Shown here: in pieces, positions 8,893-17,569 of the stretch | How positions within the stretch are numbered: the stretch's first letter is position 1 | Layout of the letters: each line of letters opens with the position of its first letter | NCBI GenBank assembly: GCA_964545045.1 | Contig: CAZJEN010000005.1 | Span: forward strand, 53,215 to 117,214 | Direction of reading: 5' to 3' | DNA length: 64,000 nt | Source of the DNA: SIG307 sp964545045 | GTDB lineage: Bacteria > Bacillota > Clostridia > Lachnospirales > Lachnospiraceae | The notes under the pieces: model-generated | Told to the model about the DNA's origin: nothing | Seen by the model: the letters and a program-made list of their open reading frames with translations, nothing else | Database searches by the model: none | Position numbers and translations under genes: made by a program

Positions 8893-9636
8893 TTACTTTG
8901 TATTCTTTTTTTCAAAATGCCCGGAAACCGTTTCCACCGGTCCGTCTTCCACCACATGACCGTTCTCCAACCAAATGGCTCTGGTGCACAGAGAACGCAC
9001 CTGCTTCAGATTATGGGATACAAACAATACCGTAATCCCTTTGTCAAACATCTGCTTGATACGGGCCTCACTCTTCTTCCGAAACTTTACGTCGCCTACC
9101 GAAAGCACCTCATCTAAAATCAAAATATCCGGTTCCACCAGCGTTGCAATGGAAAAGCCCAATCTTGCCCGCATACCGGAAGAATAGTTCTTCACCGGAA
9201 CATGGATGAAATCGCCCAACTCGGAAAACTCCACGATCTCATCATACTTTTCTTTCAAAAAGGACTTCGGATACCCTAACATTGCCCCGTACAGAAAAAT
9301 ATTTTCCGCTCCGGTATACTGCGGATCGAAACCTGCTCCCAGTTCCAAGAGCGGCACCAGGACTCCGCTACGGGAAACCGAACCCTCCGTCGCCTTCAAC
9401 ACCCCGGCAATTACCTTTAACAGAGTACTCTTTCCGGCTCCGTTCAATCCCAGAATCGCTACCCGTTCTCCTCTTTTTATATTAAAAGAAACATCCTTCA
9501 ATGCCCAAAATTCCTTGTAACGCATTTGTCTCTTCAGAATCCGGATAATATATTCCTTTAAATTATCGATCTTTTGCTCGCTCAGGTGAAACTTCACACC
9601 GACCTGTTCCACCGAAACCATTGTCTTATCTTCCAT
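8893..9636 (-). CDS. Polysaccharide/teichoic acid ABC exporter, ATPase
   Basis: A 247-residue nucleotide-binding subunit of the Wzt/TagH/RfbB group, which powers export of lipid-linked cell-surface polysaccharides. Visible: Walker A GLNGAGKS, Q-loop region, signature YSSGMRARLGF, Walker B DILILDEVLSVGD (the DEVLSVGD form is typical of this subfamily) and the switch histidine in FVSHNL. There is no C-terminal carbohydrate-binding extension, so it resembles the short forms. A GGAG site precedes the ATG. It lies 17 bases downstream of its permease gene. Confidence 0.9.
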   Translation of the reverse strand: MEDKTMVSVEQVGVKFHLSEQKIDNLKEYIIRILKRQMRYKEFWALKDVSFNIKRGERVAILGLNGAGKSTLLKVIAGVLKATEGSVSRSGVLVPLLELGAGFDPQYTGAENIFLYGAMLGYPKSFLKEKYDEIVEFSELGDFIHVPVKNYSSGMRARLGFSIATLVEPDILILDEVLSVGDVKFRKKSEARIKQMFDKGITVLFVSHNLKQVRSLCTRAIWLENGHVVEDGPVETVSGHFEKKNTK

Positions 9637-9653
9637 ACTTCATCACTCCGCAC

Positions 9654-10427
9654 TTACAAATACAAAATAAATTTATCCTGTTTTTTGTAAAATACAAAAA
9701 CACCGATTGCCAGGGACAGCACACCCACACCGAAGGCATACCACATGGCCTGAAAATCCATCGGCTGTCCGAATACGGCATTCCGAAAGTTTACAATAAC
9801 CGCATATAACGGATTCAGTTTAAATATCCAGACGTTCTTTGCACTCAGCACATCTTCCACACGGTAGAAAATACCACTGGCGTACATAAGCAGCATCAGC
9901 GCAACGCCCCACAAATACTCTACATCCCTGAAAAAGACCGCCATGGTAGCCAAAATCAGTCCAATACCCGCTGTAAGCAAAAGGATTTGCAAAAGCGGAA
10001 CAATGATCCAGAACAACTGCATTGTCGGATATACACCTCTGACAATCGCTACAACAGCCAACACAATCAAAGATATCAAAAATATAACGTACCCTGACAA
10101 TACCGAAGAAAAAGGATACATATACTTCGGTACGTATACCTTTTTAATCATACTTGCATTGGAGCGGACAGACTTTAACGCCGCCTTGGTAGCATTTGAA
10201 AAAAACGAATACAACAGCCGTCCGGTTAATATATACACCGGAAAATCCTTTGTTCCTTTGCCCAAAAAACTGGAGAAAACCAAGGTAAGCACCACCATTG
10301 TAAGCAACGGCTCTAACATCGTCCACACAACACCCAAATAGGAATTGCGATATTTCAACTTAATATCCTTTTTAATCAGTTCAGCCAGCAAATATCGATA
10401 TTTGCCAAACGTTTTCACAACCGACAT
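9654..10427 (-). CDS. Polysaccharide/teichoic acid ABC exporter, permease
   Basis: A 257-residue ABC-2 type permease (Wzm/TagG/RfbA group) with six predicted membrane helices. The N-terminal LKYRNSYLGVVWTMLEPLL is the hallmark of this family. It pairs with the downstream ATPase to export undecaprenyl-linked glycan. An AGGATAGGA ribosome binding site precedes the ATG. It follows cdaR by 55 bases with no terminator visible, so it may share the cdaA-cdaR transcript. The polysaccharide cargo is unknown; the two sugar transferases in this window are candidate partners. Confidence 0.9.
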   Translation of the reverse strand: MSVVKTFGKYRYLLAELIKKDIKLKYRNSYLGVVWTMLEPLLTMVVLTLVFSSFLGKGTKDFPVYILTGRLLYSFFSNATKAALKSVRSNASMIKKVYVPKYMYPFSSVLSGYVIFLISLIVLAVVAIVRGVYPTMQLFWIIVPLLQILLLTAGIGLILATMAVFFRDVEYLWGVALMLLMYASGIFYRVEDVLSAKNVWIFKLNPLYAVIVNFRNAVFGQPMDFQAMWYAFGVGVLSLAIGVFVFYKKQDKFILYL

Positions 10428-10482
10428 TCCTATCCTATCTCCTATCTGTCATCCATCTCAAAACCGTATTCGTCGTTGCTTA

Positions 10483-11727
10483 TTAAGACTCTTGTCTTTT
10501 CACAACGATTTCCAGTTCTTTCCGCTCCCCCCAGATAACCTTGGAAGGAAGCTCCATTCCCATCGGAAGTATATATGTACCCTCTGCGTATCCGCCAAGA
10601 TCCACATAAGGTTTTAAATAATCCACGGTAATCAACGGTGCTCTGGCCGCCTTACATCGAAGGGACACAGATACCTTCTCCGGCTGTACCAACTCTACAT
10701 AAAAGCCTTCTTCTAAATTCCGGAACTCAATGTCAGATGCCGAAATTTCAAGCTTTTGCTCCACATACGGAGTCACCTGAACAATTACCGCCACCATCTG
10801 TGTATCTACGACTCTAAGACTGGTCAAGGTATCGTCCAGCACCGAACTCAGCTGTATATTTTTCTCGACTGTACCGATTTGTCCGGTTACATCGACTTCC
10901 ACTTCAAGGAAATAGCCCAGTTTCTCCAAATCCTCCTTGGTACCCGCTACACGCACCGTTTCCGGCTGGAACGCAACGTTCGCCGGCAATACCTCAAAGC
11001 CCTCCGGAGTCTCACCTACGGTGGTCACCCGAATCCGCATTTCCTTTGATGCCAAAATCGGCACATTCACCGTTACCGTTTCCGTTTCCGACTGTACAGA
11101 AAGCTTCGCCGGAGATATTTCGTCACCGTTCATATCATAAACCACAGGAACCGCCGTGGTCACAAAATCAACGCTTCGTCCGTTGACATCCACCTGCAAA
11201 GCAACCTCTTTTACCTTATCCAGAACGGACTTCGCTCCCGAAATCTGAATAATATTCGGACTCGGAAGAGCATCTCCCACGTAATATCCCTCCGTAGGCT
11301 CTCCTACTGTATTTACCTTAAAGCTGAATTTTCTTGTTACATAATCATCAAACAAAAGCTTCATTACATTCTCACCGTTGTTTAATACCGTAACATCCGC
11401 ATATCCCGGTACCGTTGCCTTTACCAAAACCGTATCCATAAAGGACACCTCGGACAAATCGGCTGTCGCCTCAATATCACTCTCCGTTAATTGCTCCAGA
11501 ACCGAACGACGTCCTTCCACGACTACATCCACCGTATCTCCGGAAAGCACCTCCAGTACCTTTTCCCGCTCCAGTACCTTCTCTTCGTTTAAAATCTTTA
11601 CCGGAATATCCTTAAAGGTCTTCTTTCCCATGGGATCCTGGGAATTGACGATTACAAACCAAAATACGATTGCTATTCCTAAGGAAAGGAGCTTCAGGGA
11701 GAAATTGTTCATCAAACGTTTTTTCAT
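10483..11727 (-). CDS. cdaR: CdaR-type regulator of c-di-AMP synthesis (YbbR repeats)
   Basis: A 414-residue protein with one N-terminal membrane helix (FSLKLLSLGIAIVFWFVIVN) and an extracytoplasmic region made of about four YbbR repeats. CdaR proteins bind and modulate the diadenylate cyclase CdaA. The ATG at 11727 has a GGGAGGAG site and overlaps the cdaA stop as ATGA, so the eight-residue longer form is unlikely. The overlap suggests translational coupling with cdaA. Confidence 0.9.
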   Translation of the reverse strand: MKKRLMNNFSLKLLSLGIAIVFWFVIVNSQDPMGKKTFKDIPVKILNEEKVLEREKVLEVLSGDTVDVVVEGRRSVLEQLTESDIEATADLSEVSFMDTVLVKATVPGYADVTVLNNGENVMKLLFDDYVTRKFSFKVNTVGEPTEGYYVGDALPSPNIIQISGAKSVLDKVKEVALQVDVNGRSVDFVTTAVPVVYDMNGDEISPAKLSVQSETETVTVNVPILASKEMRIRVTTVGETPEGFEVLPANVAFQPETVRVAGTKEDLEKLGYFLEVEVDVTGQIGTVEKNIQLSSVLDDTLTSLRVVDTQMVAVIVQVTPYVEQKLEISASDIEFRNLEEGFYVELVQPEKVSVSLRCKAARAPLITVDYLKPYVDLGGYAEGTYILPMGMELPSKVIWGERKELEIVVKRQES

Positions 11728-12599
11728 TTCTGCTCTCCTCCCTTCTTCCACAGAGGCTTCTTCTTTGTCACAGACGCTTTCGCCTTATCCTTCTGAATCT
11801 CCTGCAGCTTCATTCGAAGATAGTCCGCATCAATATTACTGATCAGATTGCCGTTTCTTGCCAAAGAAACCTTTCCGGTCTCTTCGGACACGATAATCGT
11901 AAAGCTGTCCGTCACCTCGCTGATACCTACTCCGGCACGATGTCTGGTACCAAGCTCCTTGCTCAGCTTCATGTTCTTGGACACCGGCAAATAACAAGTC
12001 GCAGCCACAACCCGGTTGCCCCGCACAATAACCGCACCGTCATGCAACGGCGTATTATGTTCAAAAATATTAACGAGTAACTGGTTTGTAACAATGCCGT
12101 CAATAGCAATACCGGTCTCCACATACTCCTCCAAGGAAACCTCCTGCTCCATTACAATAAGAGCTCCTGTTTTATGTCTTGCCAACAGGAAAGTACCCTT
12201 TACCAGCTCCTCAATTGTTTTCTCGGAAAAGCGCTCTTCCTTCTCCTTGTTCTCAGAAAACAAACGTAAGGAAGTCGCAAAGCTTTGCTGTCCAAGCTGT
12301 TCCAACGCACGACGGATTTCCGGCTGGAACACGATAATAATGGCAGTAATTCCGACACCGATGGTATTATAGAAAATCCACAGAATAACGTCCATCTTCA
12401 AAAGAGACGCAATCAGCCAAAACACCAGCAAAATCATAAGACCCTTTACCGGCATCCATGCTCGTGTCGTTCTGACCCATTTCACCACATTGTAAACAAT
12501 GAATGCGATAATAATAATCTCCAGTACATCAATCAAATCAATTCCCGGAATCCGCATCCATTTTGTCGCCTTTGAAAAAAATTCTTTTAGGCTATCCAT
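11724..12599 (-). CDS. cdaA: Diadenylate cyclase CdaA
   Basis: A 291-residue membrane enzyme that makes the second messenger c-di-AMP from two ATP. Three N-terminal membrane helices (within residues 20-92) are followed by the DAC domain with the catalytic DGA (187-189) and RHR (219-221) motifs. A lysine-rich tail follows the domain. It is the core of the operon with cdaR downstream and two membrane proteins upstream. c-di-AMP controls potassium and osmolyte transport and cell-wall homeostasis in Firmicutes. A GGGGCGGATAGG site precedes the ATG. Confidence 0.95.
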   Translation of the reverse strand: MDSLKEFFSKATKWMRIPGIDLIDVLEIIIIAFIVYNVVKWVRTTRAWMPVKGLMILLVFWLIASLLKMDVILWIFYNTIGVGITAIIIVFQPEIRRALEQLGQQSFATSLRLFSENKEKEERFSEKTIEELVKGTFLLARHKTGALIVMEQEVSLEEYVETGIAIDGIVTNQLLVNIFEHNTPLHDGAVIVRGNRVVAATCYLPVSKNMKLSKELGTRHRAGVGISEVTDSFTIIVSEETGKVSLARNGNLISNIDADYLRMKLQEIQKDKAKASVTKKKPLWKKGGEQK

Positions 12600-12624
12600 A
12601 CCTATCCGCCCCTTGTATCTTATT

Positions 12625-13623
12625 TTATCGTTCTTCCTCCGAAATCATCTCTTCCGGCACCGACTCTGCCTCACCTTCTCCGTATTCCGGCTCATCTTTT
12701 TTACTAATTTGCTTTACGCTACGCTTCGGTACTGCCAAATTCATCTTCGGCACCGCCTTTACGTAATAGTAATAATCATCGTCCTCAAATTGCACCCGTT
12801 CCACGGCCGTGTAATCCAACGCCAAGCGGAAAAACTGGAATACCAACGCAATCAGCATTGCACCAACCGTACCGAATACCATGGAAATAATGTTTAACTC
12901 CGTCTGCAATACCATGTCCGCAACCAGAAATCCCAGGATACAAACAATGGCACCCACCGCAATGGAAATCTCAAATACATACTCAATCGCAAGCTTCCGC
13001 ATCAGATACATCACCATAATCATCACAAAGAACACTGCTATGGTAATAATCATCTGTTTATCCGCCACCATACGATCGATGACATCAATATACATCTCCA
13101 ATATGTCTTCAATTCCCATTGTTTCATCTACCAATGCAAAGTCACTGATTACGACAAACATGCGATATACAATAACACCGCAGGCAGCCGGAATCACAGC
13201 CATCGGAGTGGCAACCAGGCCTAAAATCAACGGAACCACATACGGAATCTTCAGCAGAAACAAAATCGGAATCGCCAATACCACATAACCGTACTTTCCC
13301 GAAAATCTGGCAATAAAACAATATAAAATCGCCATAAGTACTGCCACTAAAATCGCCAACAACGGAGACGCCACATAAACGTGCGCCAACGATACCACCG
13401 CCGCCAACAATACCAATAACACCGATGGTGTAAAGGTCCCCAGCAACGAAAGCAACAGTTCCGCCGGCAGGCTCATCAAGAGTTCCTGATGACCGATGGC
13501 ATTGTTAATGCTGCGAAATACCGCAAACGCAACGATAAATTTAATTACCGGTTCCACAACCAGCTGAAACTTCTGTAAAAAGCGCAGAATATGCGCACGC
13601 AACTCAAGTATTGTCACTATCAT
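12625..13623 (-). CDS. Polytopic membrane protein upstream of cdaA
   Basis: A 332-residue protein with about eight predicted membrane helices from residue 25 to 270 and an acidic, charged cytoplasmic tail containing a DDDYYYY stretch. I recognise no transporter or enzyme motif. It overlaps the upstream gene by 20 bases and lies 25 bases before cdaA, so it is in the same operon and may act with c-di-AMP signalling or envelope assembly; that is inference from position only. The GGAGGGA site is 11 bases from the ATG. Confidence 0.8.
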   Translation of the reverse strand: MIVTILELRAHILRFLQKFQLVVEPVIKFIVAFAVFRSINNAIGHQELLMSLPAELLLSLLGTFTPSVLLVLLAAVVSLAHVYVASPLLAILVAVLMAILYCFIARFSGKYGYVVLAIPILFLLKIPYVVPLILGLVATPMAVIPAACGVIVYRMFVVISDFALVDETMGIEDILEMYIDVIDRMVADKQMIITIAVFFVMIMVMYLMRKLAIEYVFEISIAVGAIVCILGFLVADMVLQTELNIISMVFGTVGAMLIALVFQFFRLALDYTAVERVQFEDDDYYYYVKAVPKMNLAVPKRSVKQISKKDEPEYGEGEAESVPEEMISEEER

Positions 13624-14050
13624 CTTGATTCATTCCCTCCTCTGCATCCGTCAGTTCTCCGTCCTCTTCCCTATAGAGACTGCGTAAAAGCCGCAACATA
13701 CGAAAATACTTCGCAAGCTTCTTTCTGGACGCACGATACTTTATCATATAGCCGATCATACCGATGGCCCCATATACCGTAAGTATAATAATATAAATTC
13801 CCGCGTAACGGGTAATCATGCCGCGATAATCCAACGTTACCGCTTCTCTGATCAAATACTCGGAGTGATATACCACCAACAACAGTAAAATCAACAAATA
13901 CCCTACGGTAACCGCAACCATAGATTTTAATACATTTAACCGCACATAGTCCGTACGGAAATATTTACTGATCCGGACATCCTCCTTACCTTCCGTCTGC
14001 TCATACATGGCAAGACGGGTCATTAACCGGACTTTTCGATTATTTAACAT
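13604..14050 (-). CDS. Small two-helix membrane protein
   Basis: A 148-residue protein with two membrane helices (about 47-64 and 81-102) and charged cytoplasmic ends: a basic N-terminus and a very acidic C-terminus (REEDGELTDAEEGMNQDDSD). A GGGAGG site precedes the ATG. It is the first gene of the cdaA operon and overlaps the next gene by 20 bases. The function is unknown; the two-helix form with a basic segment after helix two suggests a scaffold or partner of the following polytopic protein. Confidence 0.75.
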   Translation of the reverse strand: MLNNRKVRLMTRLAMYEQTEGKEDVRISKYFRTDYVRLNVLKSMVAVTVGYLLILLLLVVYHSEYLIREAVTLDYRGMITRYAGIYIIILTVYGAIGMIGYMIKYRASRKKLAKYFRMLRLLRSLYREEDGELTDAEEGMNQDDSDNT

Positions 14051-14191
14051 GGAAACCTCCCTATCTCCTTCGAATCAAAAGCTACTACTCCCCCATCTTA
14101 TTTTTGATTATAACACATTTTGTTTGCTTTTACGAGACTTATTTTCTATTTTTGCCACATAATTATAAAGTATTCGGTACAGCCAAAGAAA

Positions 14192-14225
14192 AGAAGCGGT
14201 ATTCGTCTTTACAAACACCACTTCT
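14192..14225 (-). terminator. Terminator of the sugar transport operon
   Basis: On the minus strand AGAAGTGGT pairs with ACCGCTTCT (one wobble pair) and is followed by TTTTCTTT, ten bases after the stop of the last binding-protein gene. Confidence 0.7.
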
Positions 14226-14235
14226 GCCTCTTATC

Positions 14236-15336
14236 TTATTCAGTTTCATCCGGGACAGTATTTTGACTGTCTTCAGGCACTTCTTCCGCAAGAGGAAAGG
14301 TAATCGGATATACGATTCCGTCCACCTTCAATTCCGAAATTTCCTGATATGCACTGAAAAACTGCTCATCTACATACGAAAACTTCTCCGGCGTTTCCCC
14401 TGCTTCCAGAGCCTCGATCAACGCCTGTACCCGAGGGCCGTGCAACGGATTACACTCCGCAATACAAGTAATCTTTCCTTCCGTTACATACTGCACCGCC
14501 TTCTCATTTACACCGTCAAAAGAAACCACCATAATCTCTCCGTTTTTTATATCGGAGCCTACGGTCTTACCGGCAGCTTCAATGGCTTCTATCGCCCCAA
14601 AGGCCTCGTTATCATTCTCACAATATACTACATTAATGTTATCGAACTGCTTCAGAAGACCTTCCATCACTTCTCTGCTCTTTGCCTGGGTATAGTCTCC
14701 CGGAACCTCTGCCAGTAAATCCCAGTCATAGGCCTTTGCCGCATCCGCAAGTCCCTTGGTCCGCCCGATTTGGGAAGTTGCCCCAAGCGTTCCCTGAATA
14801 TTTACAATGTGAACATCCTGCGAAGAAATCTCCTGTAGCTTCATGTAACAATTCAACCATTCCGCCACCTTCTTCGCTTCCAGTTCAAAGTCGGACCCTA
14901 CCCGGCAGGTAAACAAGGCATCATCGGACACATTCACCATACGATCCACAATAATCACCGGAATCCCTGCATCCTTTGCCTCCTGCAGTACCGTATCCCA
15001 CCCGTTCTCCGTTACCGGTGCAAGCACAATATAATCCACTTCCTGCTGAATGAAAGTACGAATCGCGCGAATCTGATTTGCCTGCTTTTGCTGTCCGTCC
15101 TCATAAATGAGTTCGTAACCGTTGGCACTGCTTAATGCGGACTTCATGGATTCCGTATTGGCATTTCTCCAGTCGGACTCTGCCCCTACCTGAGAAAAGC
15201 CTACAACAATTTTCGGATCGTCAACCGGTACATTGACATGGTCTCCTCCCGGATTTGAACTGCATCCGTTCCACAACAACATACACATCAAACAAACCAC
15301 AACCGATTTTAATTTTTTGAACCTACGGTTTTTCAT
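14236..15336 (-). CDS. Sugar ABC transporter substrate-binding lipoprotein (YtfQ-like, second copy)
   Basis: A 366-residue periplasmic-binding-protein type 1 family lipoprotein. The signal peptide ends in LLWNG-C, a lipobox. The mature part matches YtfQ-type galactofuranose-binding proteins (VGFSQVGAESDWRNANT, YIVLAPVTENGWD, IPVIIVDR) and is clearly paralogous to the protein at 19194-20159, but has about 40 extra residues, mostly a C-terminal acidic tail. It is the last gene of the transporter operon, separated from the permease by a hairpin (15394-15415). Two binding proteins with one permease set suggests that two related sugars are taken up. Confidence 0.88.
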   Translation of the reverse strand: MKNRRFKKLKSVVVCLMCMLLWNGCSSNPGGDHVNVPVDDPKIVVGFSQVGAESDWRNANTESMKSALSSANGYELIYEDGQQKQANQIRAIRTFIQQEVDYIVLAPVTENGWDTVLQEAKDAGIPVIIVDRMVNVSDDALFTCRVGSDFELEAKKVAEWLNCYMKLQEISSQDVHIVNIQGTLGATSQIGRTKGLADAAKAYDWDLLAEVPGDYTQAKSREVMEGLLKQFDNINVVYCENDNEAFGAIEAIEAAGKTVGSDIKNGEIMVVSFDGVNEKAVQYVTEGKITCIAECNPLHGPRVQALIEALEAGETPEKFSYVDEQFFSAYQEISELKVDGIVYPITFPLAEEVPEDSQNTVPDETE

Positions 15337-15393
15337 AATTTCTCCACTCCGATATCCATTTGTAGCCTCAAAGTGCCGATAATGCAGGAAAAA

Positions 15394-15415
15394 GAGGTGT
15401 CACACAGGACATCTC
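15394..15415 (-). terminator. Attenuator-like hairpin between permease and second binding protein
   Basis: Minus strand GAGATGTC and GACACCTC pair (one wobble) around a six-base loop and are followed by TTTTT. It probably causes partial termination or protects the upstream mRNA. Confidence 0.5.
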
Positions 15416-15435
15416 CTTCTCCCAAACTCCCTGTT

Positions 15436-16467
15436 TTAGTTTTTCTTTAAACCGCGTTTTTTGCGGGCCATTACAACACTTTGTATCACTAAAAACAGGC
15501 ACAGCATAAGTGCAATTGTAATATTGGTCCACCACGCATCTCCGAGGCCTGCAGAGGATACAATATTTTTGATGGTACTTAAGGACAGTACGCCGAACAA
15601 CGTACCGATAATATTGCCCACACCTCCGGTTAACATCGTACCGCCGATAATAGAGGATGCAATCGCATTCATCTCCATACCGGATGCATGAGATGCGGAG
15701 CCGGAGCCTACGTACAGGAAATATACGTATCCGCCGATTCCTGCCAAAAGACCGGATATCACATAAGAGATAAACTTCGTCTTCTTAACGTTAATCCCGA
15801 GCATAAGTGCACTTTGGCTGTTGCCGCCGACCGCATAGAAGTTACGACCCTGTTTTGTCCATTTTAACATAAAGTACATCAAAATGACAACTAAAATCGC
15901 AACAACCACACCGATTTGTATGTACGCATCCACATATTTCCCGAGACGGTTCGTAGATCCCATAAACGGCACTACGATACGGGTATCCTTTAATGCCACA
16001 AACTTCTCGTTTGCCACGTTGAACGGGTTGGTATTTACAATCGTTGTCATACCTCTTGCAAAGAACATACCCGCCAGCGTTACGATAAACGGCTGCACAT
16101 CCAGATATGCAATCAAAAATCCCTGTACCAGACCGAACGCAAGACCGATAGCCACCGCAATCAGAATAGAAACAAAAATATTTCCTCCCTTATGGTCCAG
16201 ATAAACCGCACAACACATGCTGACCAATGCAGCCACGCCACCTACGGAAATATCGATGCCTCCGGTAATCATTACAAGGCTCATTCCGCAGGAAACAATA
16301 AGCAACGCCGCATTGGAATTTAAAATGTTAAAAAACGTCTGCGGCTTTAAAAATCCTTCTCCCAGAAAAATCATTGCACCGATATACATTACAAAAAATA
16401 CTACAATTGTAATCAACAGCAATAAATTCGTATCGGTCAGTTTCTTCTTCGTTTTCCCTTTCAACAT
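15436..16467 (-). CDS. yjfF: Sugar ABC transporter permease (YjfF-like)
   Basis: A 343-residue BPD_transp_2 family permease with about nine membrane helices, one of two permeases in a ribose/galactofuranose-type importer. The signature region is MITGGIDISVGGVAALVSM, and a late NAIASSIIGGTMLTGG segment matches YjfF. An AAAGGAGG site precedes the ATG, one base after the upstream permease stop. The best guess is furanose uptake from family similarity, but the neighbouring beta-mannosidase suggests that the real substrate may be a mannose-containing sugar. Confidence 0.9.
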   Translation of the reverse strand: MLKGKTKKKLTDTNLLLLITIVVFFVMYIGAMIFLGEGFLKPQTFFNILNSNAALLIVSCGMSLVMITGGIDISVGGVAALVSMCCAVYLDHKGGNIFVSILIAVAIGLAFGLVQGFLIAYLDVQPFIVTLAGMFFARGMTTIVNTNPFNVANEKFVALKDTRIVVPFMGSTNRLGKYVDAYIQIGVVVAILVVILMYFMLKWTKQGRNFYAVGGNSQSALMLGINVKKTKFISYVISGLLAGIGGYVYFLYVGSGSASHASGMEMNAIASSIIGGTMLTGGVGNIIGTLFGVLSLSTIKNIVSSAGLGDAWWTNITIALMLCLFLVIQSVVMARKKRGLKKN

Positions 16468-16468
16468 C

Positions 16469-17569
16469 TTAACCGACCTCCTTTACACTTGCTTTTGCCT
16501 TTAACTTTTTGCCAAGGTCGGAAAACCACTTTCTTACCGTCGGAGCACTCATTACCACCAAAAGGATTACAACGATTGCCTTATAAGCGGAAAGGGCATC
16601 GGACGGCACCTCCAGCTTATAAAGCGTGGTAGTCAAAAACTGAATAACGTACGCACCCAGAATGGAAGCTCCCATACTGAACTTACCGCCACTCAATGCG
16701 TTACCGCCCAAAGCCACGGCTAAGATGGCATCCATCTCAATATCCTTTGCTACAACCGAATAGTTAATCGTAGACAAACGGCTCACCTTAATAAGACCTG
16801 CAACCGCAACGCAAAGACCGAGAATCACAAAGGTAATGAATTTAATCATTGCCGGATTCAAACCGTTCAGTCTTGCGGAGCTCTCGTTAATACCCACCGC
16901 CTGTGTGTACAGCTTGAGATTCGTAAAACGTAACACCAGCGTCATAATAATAATACAGCCAAGTGCAATAAAGAACGGCGTCGGAATCGGAATTCCCGGA
17001 ATAAATCCGCCGAAAATCTTAAAGGACTCCTCCTTTACAATCGGCAGTCTGTTATTGTTGATCCATGCCGCAATGGAACGTCCCGCGGTATACAAAATCA
17101 ATGTTGCAACCATCGGTTGTATCTTAAAATATGCAACTAGCATACCGTTAAAGGCTCCGCACAACATAGCTACAACACAGCTGATCAAAAAGGCAACAAT
17201 AATCGGCATCTGCATAGTCTCCGCGCGACCGTCCGGTCCGCATAACATACGAAGTACCACACTACCGCTGATGGCAATGGTGGCACCCACACTGATATCC
17301 TGTCCGCCGGAAGCCGCCGTAACCAAAGTCATACCGATTGCTAAAATCGCAAGTTCGGAACCGAAGTCCAAAATCGTAATCGGATAGCCGGAAAGCACCG
17401 GATCACCGGTACTGCTGTAGCCTAAGGTCACCTTATAAAAGGTCGGATCATTAATCAAATTAAAGACAGCAAGAAGCAGTAATGCCGCAATCGGAATAAA
17501 CAACTGATGTCGTACCAGCTTCATTGCCAACTCCGCCAGATTGAATTTTTTTGATACTTTTGCATTCAT
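16469..17569 (-). CDS. ytfT: Sugar ABC transporter permease (YtfT-like)
   Basis: A 366-residue BPD_transp_2 permease, partner of the YjfF-like protein. The conserved cytoplasmic-loop region reads TAASGGQDISVGATIAISG, and the distal half has DIEMDAILAVALGGNALSGG. The start codon overlaps the ATPase stop as TAATG, indicating translational coupling. Assignment to YtfT rather than YjfF rests on gene order (ATPase, YtfT, YjfF as in Escherichia coli) and on family resemblance. Confidence 0.9.
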   Translation of the reverse strand: MNAKVSKKFNLAELAMKLVRHQLFIPIAALLLLAVFNLINDPTFYKVTLGYSSTGDPVLSGYPITILDFGSELAILAIGMTLVTAASGGQDISVGATIAISGSVVLRMLCGPDGRAETMQMPIIVAFLISCVVAMLCGAFNGMLVAYFKIQPMVATLILYTAGRSIAAWINNNRLPIVKEESFKIFGGFIPGIPIPTPFFIALGCIIIMTLVLRFTNLKLYTQAVGINESSARLNGLNPAMIKFITFVILGLCVAVAGLIKVSRLSTINYSVVAKDIEMDAILAVALGGNALSGGKFSMGASILGAYVIQFLTTTLYKLEVPSDALSAYKAIVVILLVVMSAPTVRKWFSDLGKKLKAKASVKEVG

